This document shows positions 1 through 8,982 of a DNA stretch of 64,000 bases, in pieces. Made by a program: the position numbers and the translations under genes. How positions within the stretch are numbered: position 1 is the stretch's first letter; every line of letters starts with the position of its first letter. This DNA comes from Phreatobacter sp. GTDB taxonomy: Bacteria > Pseudomonadota > Alphaproteobacteria > Rhizobiales > Phreatobacteraceae. The notes below the pieces were generated by a model, which searched no databases, had not been told where the DNA came from, and saw only the letters and a program-made list of their open reading frames with translations. The stretch spans positions 62,001 through 126,000 of the forward strand of contig NZ_JAUYFA010000011.1 in NCBI RefSeq assembly GCF_030691135.1. Direction: 5' to 3'.

Positions 1-969
1 GGTGGCGACCTTGGCCGCCTTGAGCTTGGCGGCGCTGGCATAGCGGTCCTGGTCGACGCCGGAGTCGAGCGCCTCGGCGGCGCGGTAGACGAGCAGGCGC
101 GCCGCCTCGATCTCCGCCAGCATGTCGGCGAAGTACCACTGGATCCCCTGGAACTCGATGACGCGCTGGTCGAAGGCCTTGCGCTTGCCGACGAAGGCGA
201 GCGCCGCGTCGAAGGCGGCCCGGGCGATGCCGACGCTGATGGCGCCAGCAAGGGTACGGGAATAGTTGAGCGTGCCGACGGCCTGGCGGACGCCCTTGCC
301 CTCGACGCCGATCAGGGCGTGATCGGGCAGCCGCACCCGGTCGAGCACCAGATTGACATGCGGGCCGTTGCGCAGACCGAAGGTTGCCGAATTGGTGCCG
401 ATATAGGACGACAGGCCGTCGAGCCCCGCCGGCACGGCGAAGGTCGAGACACCGACCGGCGTCTCGGCGAGGATGATGAAGAACTCGGCGGCCGAGCCGG
501 AGGTGATGAAGGACTTCTCACCGGTCAGCAGCCAGCCCTCGCCGTCGCGCACCGCCTTGGTGTCGAGGCTGCGGATGTCGCTGCCGTGGTTGGCCTCGGT
601 CAGCGCATAGGAGGACAGGAGCCCCTGGCCGAAACGCGGCAACCAGGCCTGTTTCAGCGTCTCGTTGCCGAAGATACGGATGATGGTCTGGGCCTGGAAG
701 ATGGTGATCAGCGAGATGCCGACGGCGGCGCTGGCATAGGACACCTCCTCGAAAACCGCGGCCGCATGGCCATAAGTGAGGCCGGTGCCGCCATGCTCCA
801 CCGGCAGGGCGACGGCATTGTAACCGGCTTTCGCCATGGCCTTGAGAATGTCGCGCGGATAGACGTCGCGGCGGTCGATGTCGTCAGCGTGAGGGACGAT
901 CTCCCGGCGTGCGAAATCGCGGATCCCCGCCACGTAATCCGCGTCGATACAGGCCGGCCAGAGGTCCAT
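1..969 (-). CDS. Acyl-CoA dehydrogenase (3' end beyond window)
   Basis: Read from the reverse strand, an open frame starting at the ATG at 969 runs off the left edge, giving 323 residues without a stop. It shows the acyl-CoA dehydrogenase order: an alpha-helical N-terminal domain, the YALTEANHGSD and GEKSFITSG stretches of the beta domain that hold FAD and substrate, then NYSRTLAGAISVGIARAAF and FDQRVIEFQGIQW at the start of the C-terminal helical domain. The family oxidises acyl-CoA to enoyl-CoA and passes electrons to ETF. The catalytic base usually lies further toward the C terminus than the window reaches, so substrate class cannot be judged. It diverges from the IclR regulator at 1081, which may control it. 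Confidence 0.93.
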   Translation of the reverse strand, partial: MDLWPACIDADYVAGIRDFARREIVPHADDIDRRDVYPRDILKAMAKAGYNAVALPVEHGGTGLTYGHAAAVFEEVSYASAAVGISLITIFQAQTIIRIFGNETLKQAWLPRFGQGLLSSYALTEANHGSDIRSLDTKAVRDGEGWLLTGEKSFITSGSAAEFFIILAETPVGVSTFAVPAGLDGLSSYIGTNSATFGLRNGPHVNLVLDRVRLPDHALIGVEGKGVRQAVGTLNYSRTLAGAISVGIARAAFDAALAFVGKRKAFDQRVIEFQGIQWYFADMLAEIEAARLLVYRAAEALDSGVDQDRYASAAKLKAAKVAT

Positions 970-1080
970 CCGTTCGCATTTCCCCGATTTTTCTTGTTGC
1001 GGGCAAACTGGCAGGATCAGAAATATTCGTCAATTTGATTTTGTTCATCACATATGCGATCTAACAGCCGAGAGGTGCAC
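970..1080. promoter_or_regulatory. Divergent promoter region between acyl-CoA dehydrogenase and iclR-type gene
   Basis: This 111-bp gap separates two diverging genes and contains a distinctly AT-rich stretch at about 1015-1062 in an otherwise GC-rich region. IclR-family regulators commonly bind such shared gaps. I see no unambiguous operator palindrome beyond a short CATATG, so the operator assignment is inference from the arrangement. Confidence 0.4.
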
Positions 1081-1848
1081 ATGCCGAGGCCGCGCAGAGC
1101 ATTCGACACCGGAGGCGTGAAATCCGCGACGCGGGTGCTGGCGCTGTTCGAGCTCTTCGATCGGCTGGAGCGGCCGGCCAGCGTCACCGAGATCGCCCGC
1201 GAGCTCGCCATCCCGCAATCGAGCACGTCGATGCTGGTCAACGGCCTCATCGACCTCGGCTATCTCACCGCCCTGCCCGACCGGCGCGTCCAGCCGACGC
1301 CGCGTGTCTCGATGCTCGGCCGCTGGGTTGACGGGCGCATCACCGACGGCCGGGTGACGCGGCTGATGCGGGAACTGGGCGAGGAAACGGGCGAGACCAT
1401 CCTGCTCGGCATCGCCAGCGACATCCACGTCGTCTACATCGCCGTCATCCCGGCGACGCGGGCCATGCGCCTGCATATTCCCGCCGGAACGCGCCGCCCG
1501 ATCGCCGCGTCCGGCATGGGCCTGATGCTGCTGTCGGCGATGGACGAGGACGAGATCACCCGCCGCATCGCCCGCGCCGATCTCGCCCGCGAGCCCGGCG
1601 CCGCCCCGGTCGATCTTGCGGCGACGCTGGCCGAGATCCGCGCCATCCGGACGAAGGGCCATGCCCTCTCGGCGAGCCGCATCGTGCCGGGTGCAGGCAT
1701 CGTCTGCAGGCTGCTGCCGACCGCCGACCAGTCGCAACCCATGGCCATCGGCATCGGTGGCCAGGCCTTCGAGGTGGTGGAGAAGGAAGCGGCCTTCGCA
1801 GCGCTGCTGCGGGGGAAGATTGCCCGCCATTTCGGCGCAGGCGGCTGA
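1081..1848 (+). CDS. IclR-family transcriptional regulator
   Basis: This 255-residue protein has the two-domain IclR layout. An N-terminal winged helix-turn-helix (residues about 10-70, with VTEIARELAIPQSSTSMLV as the helix-turn-helix) is followed by an effector-binding domain with the typical ETILLGIASDIHVVYI and ASGMGLMLLSAMDEDE stretches. The ATG at 1081 is preferred over an in-frame ATG at 1054 because GAGAGGTG lies just upstream of it. It diverges from an acyl-CoA dehydrogenase gene, so it may repress or activate acyl-CoA catabolism; that link rests on position only. Confidence 0.88.
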   Translation: MPRPRRAFDTGGVKSATRVLALFELFDRLERPASVTEIARELAIPQSSTSMLVNGLIDLGYLTALPDRRVQPTPRVSMLGRWVDGRITDGRVTRLMRELGEETGETILLGIASDIHVVYIAVIPATRAMRLHIPAGTRRPIAASGMGLMLLSAMDEDEITRRIARADLAREPGAAPVDLAATLAEIRAIRTKGHALSASRIVPGAGIVCRLLPTADQSQPMAIGIGGQAFEVVEKEAAFAALLRGKIARHFGAGG

Positions 1849-1855
1849 AGAAGAA

Positions 1856-1868
1856 TGATGCCGGCGGA
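1856..1868 (+). repeat. Imperfect direct repeat of the tRNA-Thr 3' end (possible att remnant)
   Basis: The 13 bases here match 12 of 13 bases at 2724-2736, which are the CCA end and acceptor stem of the tRNA-Thr gene, in the same orientation. The two copies bracket the AT-richer orphan gene. This geometry is what integration at a tRNA 3' end leaves behind. The match is short and GC-rich, so chance is possible. Confidence 0.35.
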
Positions 1869-1894
1869 TTACGCAAGTATTTCTCAGTTGGCCG

Positions 1895-2524
1895 TTACAA
1901 TTTGCCAGCCCGCCGCGCCGCCACGAGTTCCTTGACCGACGAACCTGCGATCCGGTGAAGCGGATAGCGCGCGGCGCCCGGAACGTAGCTACCCATTACA
2001 TAGACCCCTTTGAATTGAGCGATAGGCAGCTCGCCTATGTTGCGGTTCCAAAGGTCCAAGTCGTTTGGCGCCAGCCAAGGCTCGTCCGTGTAAATCAATA
2101 GAACGTCGAATGATTGCCTTTGGCTGCGATACCGATCCCCCTTCTGATTGACGAGCTTTCGGATGGCAGCAACGTATCTTTCCTCACTCCATTGCTGGTC
2201 AAGCCACGCCTTCGCTGGGTCCTTTGCGCTTAGATCCTGTGCGTTTCGAAACGTCTTGAGATCTATCAACTCGACGAGCTCGACTGACAACGCCTCCCCT
2301 TCGCAATTCACGAAAAAGTCTGGCGGATCTGGACCGGCATCCAGGCTTTTGATGGTCAAAGCTTCCATTGCCGCCAATGCTTCACAGAATATCTCCGCGA
2401 AAATCCACTCAACGGCCGCTTTCTCAGTTTGGGTGAGGCGTGCCGTCATGCTGATATGGCCGCGCCGTCCAGCCACGTCAGCAAAGCGCTTACAGAATTC
2501 AGCCCAGTGGCGATCGTCACTCAT
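1895..2524 (-). CDS. Orphan protein, possible PD-(D/E)XK-like fold
   Basis: This 209-residue protein is not one I recognise. The ATG at 2524 is chosen over an upstream in-frame TTG at 2563. Residues 66-90 hold PDPPDF followed by CEGEALSVELVEL, which resembles the beta-hairpin core of a PD-(D/E)XK nuclease (D69, E82), but the canonical lysine after E82 is absent, so activity is doubtful. The remainder has amphipathic helices (residues 30-60) and a C-terminal alpha/beta part. The gene is visibly AT-richer than its neighbours and lies between tRNA-Thr and a short repeat of the tRNA end, which suggests acquisition by transfer. It has no partner gene. Confidence 0.6.
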   Translation of the reverse strand: MSDDRHWAEFCKRFADVAGRRGHISMTARLTQTEKAAVEWIFAEIFCEALAAMEALTIKSLDAGPDPPDFFVNCEGEALSVELVELIDLKTFRNAQDLSAKDPAKAWLDQQWSEERYVAAIRKLVNQKGDRYRSQRQSFDVLLIYTDEPWLAPNDLDLWNRNIGELPIAQFKGVYVMGSYVPGAARYPLHRIAGSSVKELVAARRAGKL

Positions 2525-2723
2525 TTCCCGACCGTCGCCGTTTCCCAGCCCAAAGAAAACCAATCATCCGGGAGCAACCCGGCGCTCACGCCGACTTCGC
2601 GAGAAGGCCAAACCTTCTAAGGCTTTCATCTGTTGCCCCCTACGCGTCCCAACCTTTGCGGACTGTGACGCCCTAACGCATGGGCTAAGATAATTCAGCC
2701 AACCGCCCAAGACGACGGGAAAC

Positions 2724-2798
2724 TGGTGCCGGCGGAGAGGATCGAACTCCCGACCTTCGGTTTACAAAACCGCTGCACTACCGCTGTGCTACGCCGGC
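2724..2798 (-). tRNA. tRNA-Thr (anticodon TGT)
   Basis: Read on the reverse strand, a complete cloverleaf is present: acceptor GCCGGCG pairs with CGCCGGC, the D stem is GCAC/GTGC, the anticodon loop is TTTGTAA with anticodon TGT, and the T arm is GGGAG-TTCGATC-CTCTC. The CCA end is encoded (2724-2726). It reads ACA codons for threonine. No other tRNA gene was found in the window. Confidence 0.97.
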
Positions 2799-3083
2799 AA
2801 GGGAGGCGTCGCCATGACGCCGCCCTTCGCGCCTTCTAGCGCCAAGGCGCGCCAATTTCAAATCGCCCGCCGGGCGCGCCGACGGGTGTCCGCCGGTGCC
2901 GAAACCGCCGGCTTCACGTGCAATTAACCAATCCCGCGCCTTATGGTCGCCCAAGTTCTTTGGCTCATGCTTCCGGATCGTTCGGTCGGTTGGCCTGCGC
3001 CGCGCCCCCCGGGGTTGCGCGAGACAGGCCTGTCGGCACATCTTCGGGGGACCATGTGCCCAGGCGTTTCGAGGCCCCTGCGT

Positions 3084-4310
3084 ATGCGTGACCTGACCCG
3101 CGACCCTTCCGGCAGACAAGCCGACCGCGTCAAGCAGGGCGGGCAGCGTTTCCCGTGGCTGACGGTGCTCGCCCTGTCCGCCGGCGTCGCAGGCCTCGCT
3201 ACCCTCTCGTTGCGCGACGACAAGGGCGATGTCGCCAAGGCGGCGATCGCAACGATCGAAACCGCCGGCCTCGCCGACCCCCGCCCGGCTTTCGCCGCCC
3301 TCGGCTCCTTCGCGCCGCTCCTCGATCCGTCACTGTCGCTCGGCGGCAAGCCGGCGACACTGGCGCAGAACCCGCCCCTCTCCGGCCATTGGCAGCCCGC
3401 CGCTCCCGCCGCCATCGCACGGGCGACCGTGCCCGAGCCGGGGCTGCCGAACGTCGTCGTCCTCGCCAGCCTGCCTGGCCGCGACACGGGTCTTCCCGCG
3501 GTCAGCAGCCTGATCCAGCCGGCACCGCTGCCGCCGGCCCGGCCTGACCCGCAGGGCGCCATCTCGCTCGACGGGCCGGACACGACCATGGTCGCGCCGC
3601 TGCCGCCGCGCCGGCCCGCCCTGGCGCCCGCCAACGGCGCGCCGGAGACACCGCGCACCGCCGCCCGGCGCGGGGAGCGCGAGACGGCCGTCGCCCCGGC
3701 TGCCCAGCCCGACGGGCGCAATTTCTTCGAACGCATCTTCGGCCCTCGCCGCGAGGCCGATGGCCCGCAGCTCGCCTATGCCCCGTCCAGCGGCGGCGCC
3801 GTGGACAGCGGCACCGGTGGCGGTTCGTTCGGCAGCAATCTCGGCCTGAGCTTCCCGGGCCTGTCGGCCCCGAAGCCGCCGATGGGCCTCGCGATCTACG
3901 ATATCGGCTCGCGCATGGTCTATCTGCCCAACGGCGAGCGGCTGGAGGCGCAGTCCGGTCTCGGCGAGATGCGCAACGACGTGCGCTATGCCCATGTGCG
4001 GATGCGCGGCCCGACACCGCCCCATACCTATGACCTCGTCGAACGCGAGGCGCTGTTCCACGGCGTGCGCGCCATCCGCCTCCAACCGGTCGGCGGCAGC
4101 CAGGCGATCCACGGCCGCGCCGGCCTCCTCGCCCACACCTACCTGCTCGGCCCCAGCGGTGATTCCAACGGCTGCATCTCGATCAAGGACTATGACCGCT
4201 TCCTGCAGGCCTATCTGCGCGGCGAGATCCGCCGGCTGATCGTCGTCAGGACACGGTCCGAGGCCGTTCAGGCGGTGGCACGGGCCAACGTCCAGGTCTC
4301 CCAGCGCTGA
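3084..4310 (+). CDS. DUF2778 (Tlde1-type) membrane-anchored envelope protein
   Basis: This 408-residue protein has a short cytoplasmic N terminus, one membrane segment (WLTVLALSAGVAGLATLSL), a long Pro/Ala-rich linker of about 200 residues, and a C-terminal DUF2778 domain. That domain carries the L,D-transpeptidase-like pair H343 (AIHGR) and C364 (SNGCIS). Such domains act on peptidoglycan peptides in the periplasm; some relatives are secreted toxins, but membrane-tethered rhizobial versions like this look like housekeeping envelope proteins. I start it at the ATG at 3084 (GAGG nine bases upstream); an ATG at 3054 with GGGGG before it is the alternative. Confidence 0.8.
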   Translation: MRDLTRDPSGRQADRVKQGGQRFPWLTVLALSAGVAGLATLSLRDDKGDVAKAAIATIETAGLADPRPAFAALGSFAPLLDPSLSLGGKPATLAQNPPLSGHWQPAAPAAIARATVPEPGLPNVVVLASLPGRDTGLPAVSSLIQPAPLPPARPDPQGAISLDGPDTTMVAPLPPRRPALAPANGAPETPRTAARRGERETAVAPAAQPDGRNFFERIFGPRREADGPQLAYAPSSGGAVDSGTGGGSFGSNLGLSFPGLSAPKPPMGLAIYDIGSRMVYLPNGERLEAQSGLGEMRNDVRYAHVRMRGPTPPHTYDLVEREALFHGVRAIRLQPVGGSQAIHGRAGLLAHTYLLGPSGDSNGCISIKDYDRFLQAYLRGEIRRLIVVRTRSEAVQAVARANVQVSQR

Positions 4311-4456
4311 CCGTTTCGCGGGCAGAACCGGCGGCCTGAAGCAGGCGGTCACATTGATGTGACAAGGGCTGGACGCCTGCGACATTCTGGCGAAGTAATC
4401 TCGGGCGCATGACAGCTGCCGTACCTGTCGTCTGTCCCGCCGCCGGAGGAATTCCC

Positions 4457-5437
4457 ATGACAAAAATCGACCGCCGCACCGCCCTCGCCGCGAGCGCCGC
4501 GACTCTCGCCGCACCTGCCTTCCTGACCGCCTCGACCGTGCCGCTCTTCGCCCAGGCCGCCGCTGCCGCGGCCCAGGCGCCCGGGTTCTACAAGTACAAG
4601 GTCGGCGACATCACGGTCACAGCCATCAATGACGGCTTCTTCGCCCGCCCGATCGAAGGCTTTGTCCGCAATGCCGAGCTGCCCGCCGTCCAGGCGGCGC
4701 TCGGCGCCGCCTTCCTGCCGACCAATGCCGTGCCGATCCCCTTCAACACCCTGGTGGTCGAGAGCGGCGGACGTCTCGTCCTGCTCGACACCGGCAACGG
4801 CAATACCGGCGCCCCGACCTCCGGAACCTGGATGGCGAATTTCCGGGCCGCCGGCTTCGATCCGGCCAATGTCAATGCGGTGGTCATCAGCCATTTCCAC
4901 GGCGACCACATCAACGGCCTCCGCCTGCGGGACGGCACCGCCGTGTTCCCCAATGCCGAGATCTCCGTGCCGGCCCCGGAATGGGCCTTCTGGATGTCGG
5001 ACGAGCGTATGAACGCCGCCCCCGAGGCGATGCGCGGCGGCTTCCAGAACGCCCGCCGTGTCTTCTCGCCGATCGCGGCCAACGTGAAGCGCTACGAGCC
5101 GGGCGCCGAAGTCGCCCCGGGCATCACGTCGGTGGCGGCTTTCGGCCATTCACCGGGCCATACGGTCTTCGTCGTCGCCTCCGGCACGGCCAAGCTGATC
5201 TACATGGCGGACACCAGCAACCACCCCGCCCTCTTCGTGCGCAATCCCGACTGGTCGGCGGTGTTCGACATGGACGCCGATGCGGCGCGGGCAACCCGCC
5301 GCCGCCTGCTCGACATGGCCGCCAGCGAGAAGAGCCGCGTTCATTTCTATCACGCGCCCTTCCCCGCCAACGGCTTCATCGCCAAGGACGGCAACGGCTT
5401 CCAGCTCGTTCCGGCCCAGTGGACGCCATCGATCTGA
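4457..5437 (+). CDS. Exported metallo-beta-lactamase-fold hydrolase
   Basis: This 326-residue protein begins with a Tat-type signal (DRRTALAAS, then a hydrophobic stretch ending near FAQA). The ATG at 4457 follows GGAGGA. Zinc-binding HFHGDH is at residues 146-151, with later metal-ligand candidates in FGHSPGH and YMADTSN, and a C-terminal FYHAPFP. This is the arrangement of MBL-fold hydrolases close to quorum-quenching lactonases and related periplasmic enzymes; the substrate cannot be deduced. It is a single gene closed by the terminator at 5462-5493. Confidence 0.88.
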   Translation: MTKIDRRTALAASAATLAAPAFLTASTVPLFAQAAAAAAQAPGFYKYKVGDITVTAINDGFFARPIEGFVRNAELPAVQAALGAAFLPTNAVPIPFNTLVVESGGRLVLLDTGNGNTGAPTSGTWMANFRAAGFDPANVNAVVISHFHGDHINGLRLRDGTAVFPNAEISVPAPEWAFWMSDERMNAAPEAMRGGFQNARRVFSPIAANVKRYEPGAEVAPGITSVAAFGHSPGHTVFVVASGTAKLIYMADTSNHPALFVRNPDWSAVFDMDADAARATRRRLLDMAASEKSRVHFYHAPFPANGFIAKDGNGFQLVPAQWTPSI

Positions 5438-5461
5438 CCTCGGTTATCCACACCAGACCTC

Positions 5462-5493
5462 AAGAGGCCCGCCCCAAAGGCGGGCCTCTTTCG
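5462..5493 (+). terminator. Rho-independent terminator after the MBL-fold gene
   Basis: A perfect 12-bp GC-rich stem (5462-5473 with 5479-5490), loop CCAAA, ends in a short T run. It separates the MBL-fold gene from the riboswitch leader downstream. Confidence 0.9.
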
Positions 5494-5552
5494 TTCGGGA
5501 GGTCCTCGCCTTCCTTGACAGCGCGCGCCGTGACGGCGCATTCATGAGGCTT

Positions 5553-5747
5553 CGCGACGGCGGCCGTTCCTCTTCGGAGCGGCCACGGGAATGCGGTGAG
5601 TGGCGGGCCGAAAGGCTCTCCGCAAGGCCGCAGCTGCCCCCGCAACTGTAAGCGGCGAGCCCTTCCCCAGATGCCACTGAGGCCGCAAGCCTCGGGAAGG
5701 CGGGACCGGGCGACGACCCGCGAGCCAGGAGACCGGCCGCCGCGACG
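5553..5747 (+). promoter_or_regulatory. Cobalamin (B12) riboswitch
   Basis: The conserved cobalamin aptamer elements appear in order: GGGAATGCGGTGAG (5587 on), the B12 box core GCTGCCCCCGCAACTGTAAG (5633 on), GCCACTGAGG, GGGAAGGCGG and GAGCCAGGAGACC (5722 on). The first and last 14 bases largely pair as P1. Downstream, GCGGGA...TCCCGC can form a stem, and the likely Shine-Dalgarno GGAG before the ATG at 5888 lies inside a small GCGGA-GTT-CCGC hairpin with no T run, so control at translation initiation is the more likely mechanism. It represses the receptor gene when B12 is plentiful. Confidence 0.96.
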
Positions 5748-5887
5748 TCACTGTCCGACCGTGCGGGATGGCGCGTTCGGGAGCGGTTCGTCCCGCTTGA
5801 TCCGTGACACCGAATGTCGCGGATTCCTTCCATGCCCTGCCGGGCTGGCGGCTCCGCGACCCACGTGGTCCCGAGCGGAGTTCCGCC

Positions 5888-7924
5888 ATGTCGTCTTCAT
5901 CCCGTCCCTCTGCGTTCCAGCGCGGTCTGCGCTCCGGCGTCCTCGCCGCCGGCGCCATCGCCTTCACCCTGCCCGCCACGGCTCAGCAACGGCCGGCGGA
6001 ACTGCCGGAAATCACCGTCTTCGGCGCCAGCAACGTGCCGCTGGAGGCTCCGCGCGTCGGCGCCTCGGTGAGCGTCGTCACCGCCGAGGACATCGCCAAC
6101 CAGGGCGCCGCTTCGGTCCCCGATGTTCTCAGGCTCGTGCCCGGCATCGCGATCAGCCAGTCCGGCGGGCGCGGCGGCCTCACCCAGACCCGCGTGCGCG
6201 GGGCCGAAGCGAACCAGGTCCTCGTCGTCGTCGACGGCATTCCGATCAACGACGTCAATTCCGGCGATGCCGACCTCGCCAATGTCCCCGTGGACAGCAT
6301 CGCCCGCATTGAGGTCGTGCGTGGTCCGCAATCCGGCATCTGGGGGCCGAACGCCCAGGCCGGCGTCATCATCATCACCACCAAGTCCGGCCGCGGCCTG
6401 ACCAGGCCCGAAGTGACGGCGCGGATCGAGGGCGGTTCCTTCGGCACGATCCAGGGCTCGGCCATGGTGCGCGGGGCGCAGGGGCCGTTCTACGGCGCCC
6501 TGTCGATCTCCGGCCTCAGGTCCGGCGGCTTCGTCGTCGCGCCCGGCACGATACGTCCCAATGGCTCCGACATGGGCTCCTTCACCGCCAGGATCGGTGC
6601 CGACTTCACCGACTGGCTCAATGTCGAGGGCGTCCTGCGCATGGTCAGCCGCGGCGGTTTTTACAACCCGTCCAACACGGCCTTCGGCCCGGGCTTCGCT
6701 ACCGATCCGCGCTATGGCTTCCTCGCCGACGGCACCGGCCGCAACACCGCCAACGACCTGCAGGGACGCATCGTCGCCAATGTGAAGCTGCTCGACGGCG
6801 CCTGGACGCACCGCTTCTCGGCGGACGCCTCGCAGCAATCGACCAATGCCCGCGACAGCTATGCCTCGGCCTTCGGCTTCCTCGAGAGCCAGGGCTTCTG
6901 GTCGCGGACCCAGCGCACCCGCGCCGACTACCGCACCGCCTATACGTTTGAGACGCCCGGCCTGCTCGGCGCCCGCCACACCCTCGTCGGCGGCGCCGAT
7001 ATCAGCCGCGAACATTTCCGCTACTATTACGAGAGCGACGGCTTCTTCGGTCCCTTCGTCAACGACAGCTACGCCACCGCCGGGCGGGCGCGCGAACGCA
7101 AGGGTCTCTACGGCGAATATCTCGTCAGCCTGCCGACCGGCCTGTCGGTCTCCGCGGCGCTGCGTCAGGACTGGAACTCGAGCTTCCGCAATGCGCTGAC
7201 CTGGCGGCTGACCGCCGCGCAAACCTTTTCGACCGGCACAAGGCTGCATGGCTCTGTCGGCAAGGGCGTGACCAATCCGACCTTCTTCGAGCTCTACGGA
7301 TTCTTCGCCAATTTCGCCGGCAATCCGACGCTCCGGCCGGAGCATTCGATCGGCTGGGATGCCGGTATCGAGCAGCGCTGGATGGGCGGCCGTCTCATCA
7401 CCGACCTGACCTATTTCCGCGCCAGCGTCCGCGACGCCATCGTCCAGTCGGCGGGCACAGCGATCAACCTGCCCTTCGAGACGAGCCGTCAGGGCATCGA
7501 GGCCTCGGTCACGGCGCGACCGACGGACTGGCTCTCCATCACCGGTTCCTACACCTATACCGACACGCGCTCGGCCGAACGCGTCGGCGGCGTCTTCGTC
7601 GCCAAGGAGGCGCTGCGCCGCCCCCGCCATGCGGCGAGCCTGTCGGCGGTGGCGACGCTGCCCGACGACAAGACCAAGGTGACGCTGACCCTCGCCCATA
7701 ACGGTTCGATGCGCGACACGTTCTTCGGCCCGCTCGGCGCGAACGACGTCCGCCTCGGCGCCTATACGCTGATCGGCGCGCAGATCTCGCACGACCTGAC
7801 CCGCGCCGCGACCATCTATGTCCGGGGCGAGAACGTCTTCGGCCAGCGCTACCAGGAGGTCTTCGGCTATCAGGGGTCGAGCGCGGCCGTCTATGCCGGC
7901 ATGCGGGTGCGGCTCGGCGAATAG
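5888..7924 (+). CDS. btuB: TonB-dependent receptor, BtuB-type vitamin B12 transporter
   Basis: This 678-residue outer-membrane protein has a signal peptide ending near residue 32, a TonB-box-like EITVFG (41-46), a plug domain (about 55-165, with [13 protein letters not shown] and [13 protein letters not shown]), and a 22-strand barrel. It takes up cobalamin with energy from TonB-ExbBD. The cobalamin riboswitch directly upstream is the strongest evidence for the substrate. The annotated length is close to BtuB homologues. The chain ends in Glu rather than the usual aromatic residue, two residues beyond the last predicted strand. No btuF, btuC or btuD lies next to it. Confidence 0.93.
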   Translation: MSSSSRPSAFQRGLRSGVLAAGAIAFTLPATAQQRPAELPEITVFGASNVPLEAPRVGASVSVVTAEDIANQGAASVPDVLRLVPGIAISQSGGRGGLTQTRVRGAEANQVLVVVDGIPINDVNSGDADLANVPVDSIARIEVVRGPQSGIWGPNAQAGVIIITTKSGRGLTRPEVTARIEGGSFGTIQGSAMVRGAQGPFYGALSISGLRSGGFVVAPGTIRPNGSDMGSFTARIGADFTDWLNVEGVLRMVSRGGFYNPSNTAFGPGFATDPRYGFLADGTGRNTANDLQGRIVANVKLLDGAWTHRFSADASQQSTNARDSYASAFGFLESQGFWSRTQRTRADYRTAYTFETPGLLGARHTLVGGADISREHFRYYYESDGFFGPFVNDSYATAGRARERKGLYGEYLVSLPTGLSVSAALRQDWNSSFRNALTWRLTAAQTFSTGTRLHGSVGKGVTNPTFFELYGFFANFAGNPTLRPEHSIGWDAGIEQRWMGGRLITDLTYFRASVRDAIVQSAGTAINLPFETSRQGIEASVTARPTDWLSITGSYTYTDTRSAERVGGVFVAKEALRRPRHAASLSAVATLPDDKTKVTLTLAHNGSMRDTFFGPLGANDVRLGAYTLIGAQISHDLTRAATIYVRGENVFGQRYQEVFGYQGSSAAVYAGMRVRLGE

Positions 7925-8045
7925 ACCGGATCTAAACCGTTTCGCATCGCAGCCTTGCCGCGCGGTGGTCGACAGCCGCGCGGCTTTCAGCCAGTCTCCG
8001 ACCGCAATGAGCGGGCCGCAGTGTCCGCCGCATCGGGAGGATGAC

Positions 8046-8792
8046 ATGTCGCAGCGGATCGCAATCGTCACGGGCGCCGGATCGGGCATCGGCCGGGCCT
8101 CGGCTCTGGGCCTTGCCAAGGCCGGCTATGCTGTGGCGGTCGCCGGACGGCGCAGGGACGAACTGGAGAAGACGGTGGCCATGGCCGCCGGCGCCACTGT
8201 CATCGCCGTGCCGACCGACGTGTCGGACGAGGCTTCCGTCGCCGCCCTGTTCCAGACGGTCAAGGACCGCTTCGGCCGCCTCGACGTGCTGTTCAACAAT
8301 GCCGGCATGGGCGCCCCGGCCATTCCCCTGGACCAGCTCTCCCTTGCCCAGTGGAAACAGGTCGTCGACGTCAACCTGACGGGCTCTTTCCTCTGCGCCC
8401 GCGCCGCCATGGCGATGATGCGCGCGCAGGACCCCAAGGGCGGCCGCATCATCAACAACGGCTCGATCTCGGCCTATGCGCCGCGGCCCTATTCGGCGCC
8501 CTATACGGCCACCAAGCACGCCGTGCTCGGCCTCACCAAGGCGATCTCGCTGGACGGGCGCGCCGACCACATCTCGTGCTCGCAGATCGACGTCGGCAAT
8601 GCCGCCACCGAAATGACCGAACGGATGACGAACGGCGTACTGCAGGCCGACTTCTCGGTGAAGGTCGAACCGCGCATGGACGTGCGCCATGTCGCAGAGG
8701 CGGTCGTCCACATCGCCAACCTGCCGCTCGACGTGAACATCCTGACCATGACGGTGATGGCCAACGACATGCCCTTCGTCGGCCGCGGCTGA
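8046..8792 (+). CDS. Short-chain dehydrogenase/reductase (SDR)
   Basis: This 248-residue classical SDR has the cofactor motif TGAGSGIG at residues 9-16, NNAG in LFNNAG, catalytic Ser in [11 protein letters not shown] and the YTATK (YxxxK) pair. GGGAGG sits directly before the ATG at 8046. The enzyme should oxidise or reduce an alcohol/ketone with NAD(P)(H); the arginine after the first glycine motif region (AVAGRR) suggests NADP preference. Substrate is unknown. It is followed after 190 bp by NAD kinase. Confidence 0.92.
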   Translation: MSQRIAIVTGAGSGIGRASALGLAKAGYAVAVAGRRRDELEKTVAMAAGATVIAVPTDVSDEASVAALFQTVKDRFGRLDVLFNNAGMGAPAIPLDQLSLAQWKQVVDVNLTGSFLCARAAMAMMRAQDPKGGRIINNGSISAYAPRPYSAPYTATKHAVLGLTKAISLDGRADHISCSQIDVGNAATEMTERMTNGVLQADFSVKVEPRMDVRHVAEAVVHIANLPLDVNILTMTVMANDMPFVGRG

Positions 8793-8982
8793 CGATCGCG
8801 CGGAGACACAGCCCGCGACCTCCTCTCCCCGTTGAAGGGAGCGGGAGGTGATCGCGGCCCGCGCGGTCGGAGCCCGGGGCGCGGCGCCTCGACAAGGTTC
8901 GCCGCCGTCGATAGACCAGACCACCGTCGCCCGGCGTTTCGGCCAGCGTCCTCGTCGTCTCCGTTCCGATCGGTCGCCCGTC

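Noticed and set aside
2148-2693. A plus-strand frame overlapping the orphan gene beside tRNA-Thr
   Set aside because: The reverse strand has the better protein-like composition and a normal ATG start; the plus-strand translation has no recognisable features.
3084-4310. DUF2778 protein as a secreted antibacterial toxin with immunity gene
   Set aside because: Tlde1 toxins have immunity partners and type VI genes nearby. Here the protein is membrane-anchored, has a long linker, and no small partner gene is present.
5897-8119. A 740-codon open frame antisense to the B12 receptor gene
   Set aside because: GC-rich genomes give long antisense frames. The translation is low-complexity Gly/Ala/Arg/Asp with no domain, whereas the sense strand encodes a full TonB-dependent receptor behind a riboswitch.
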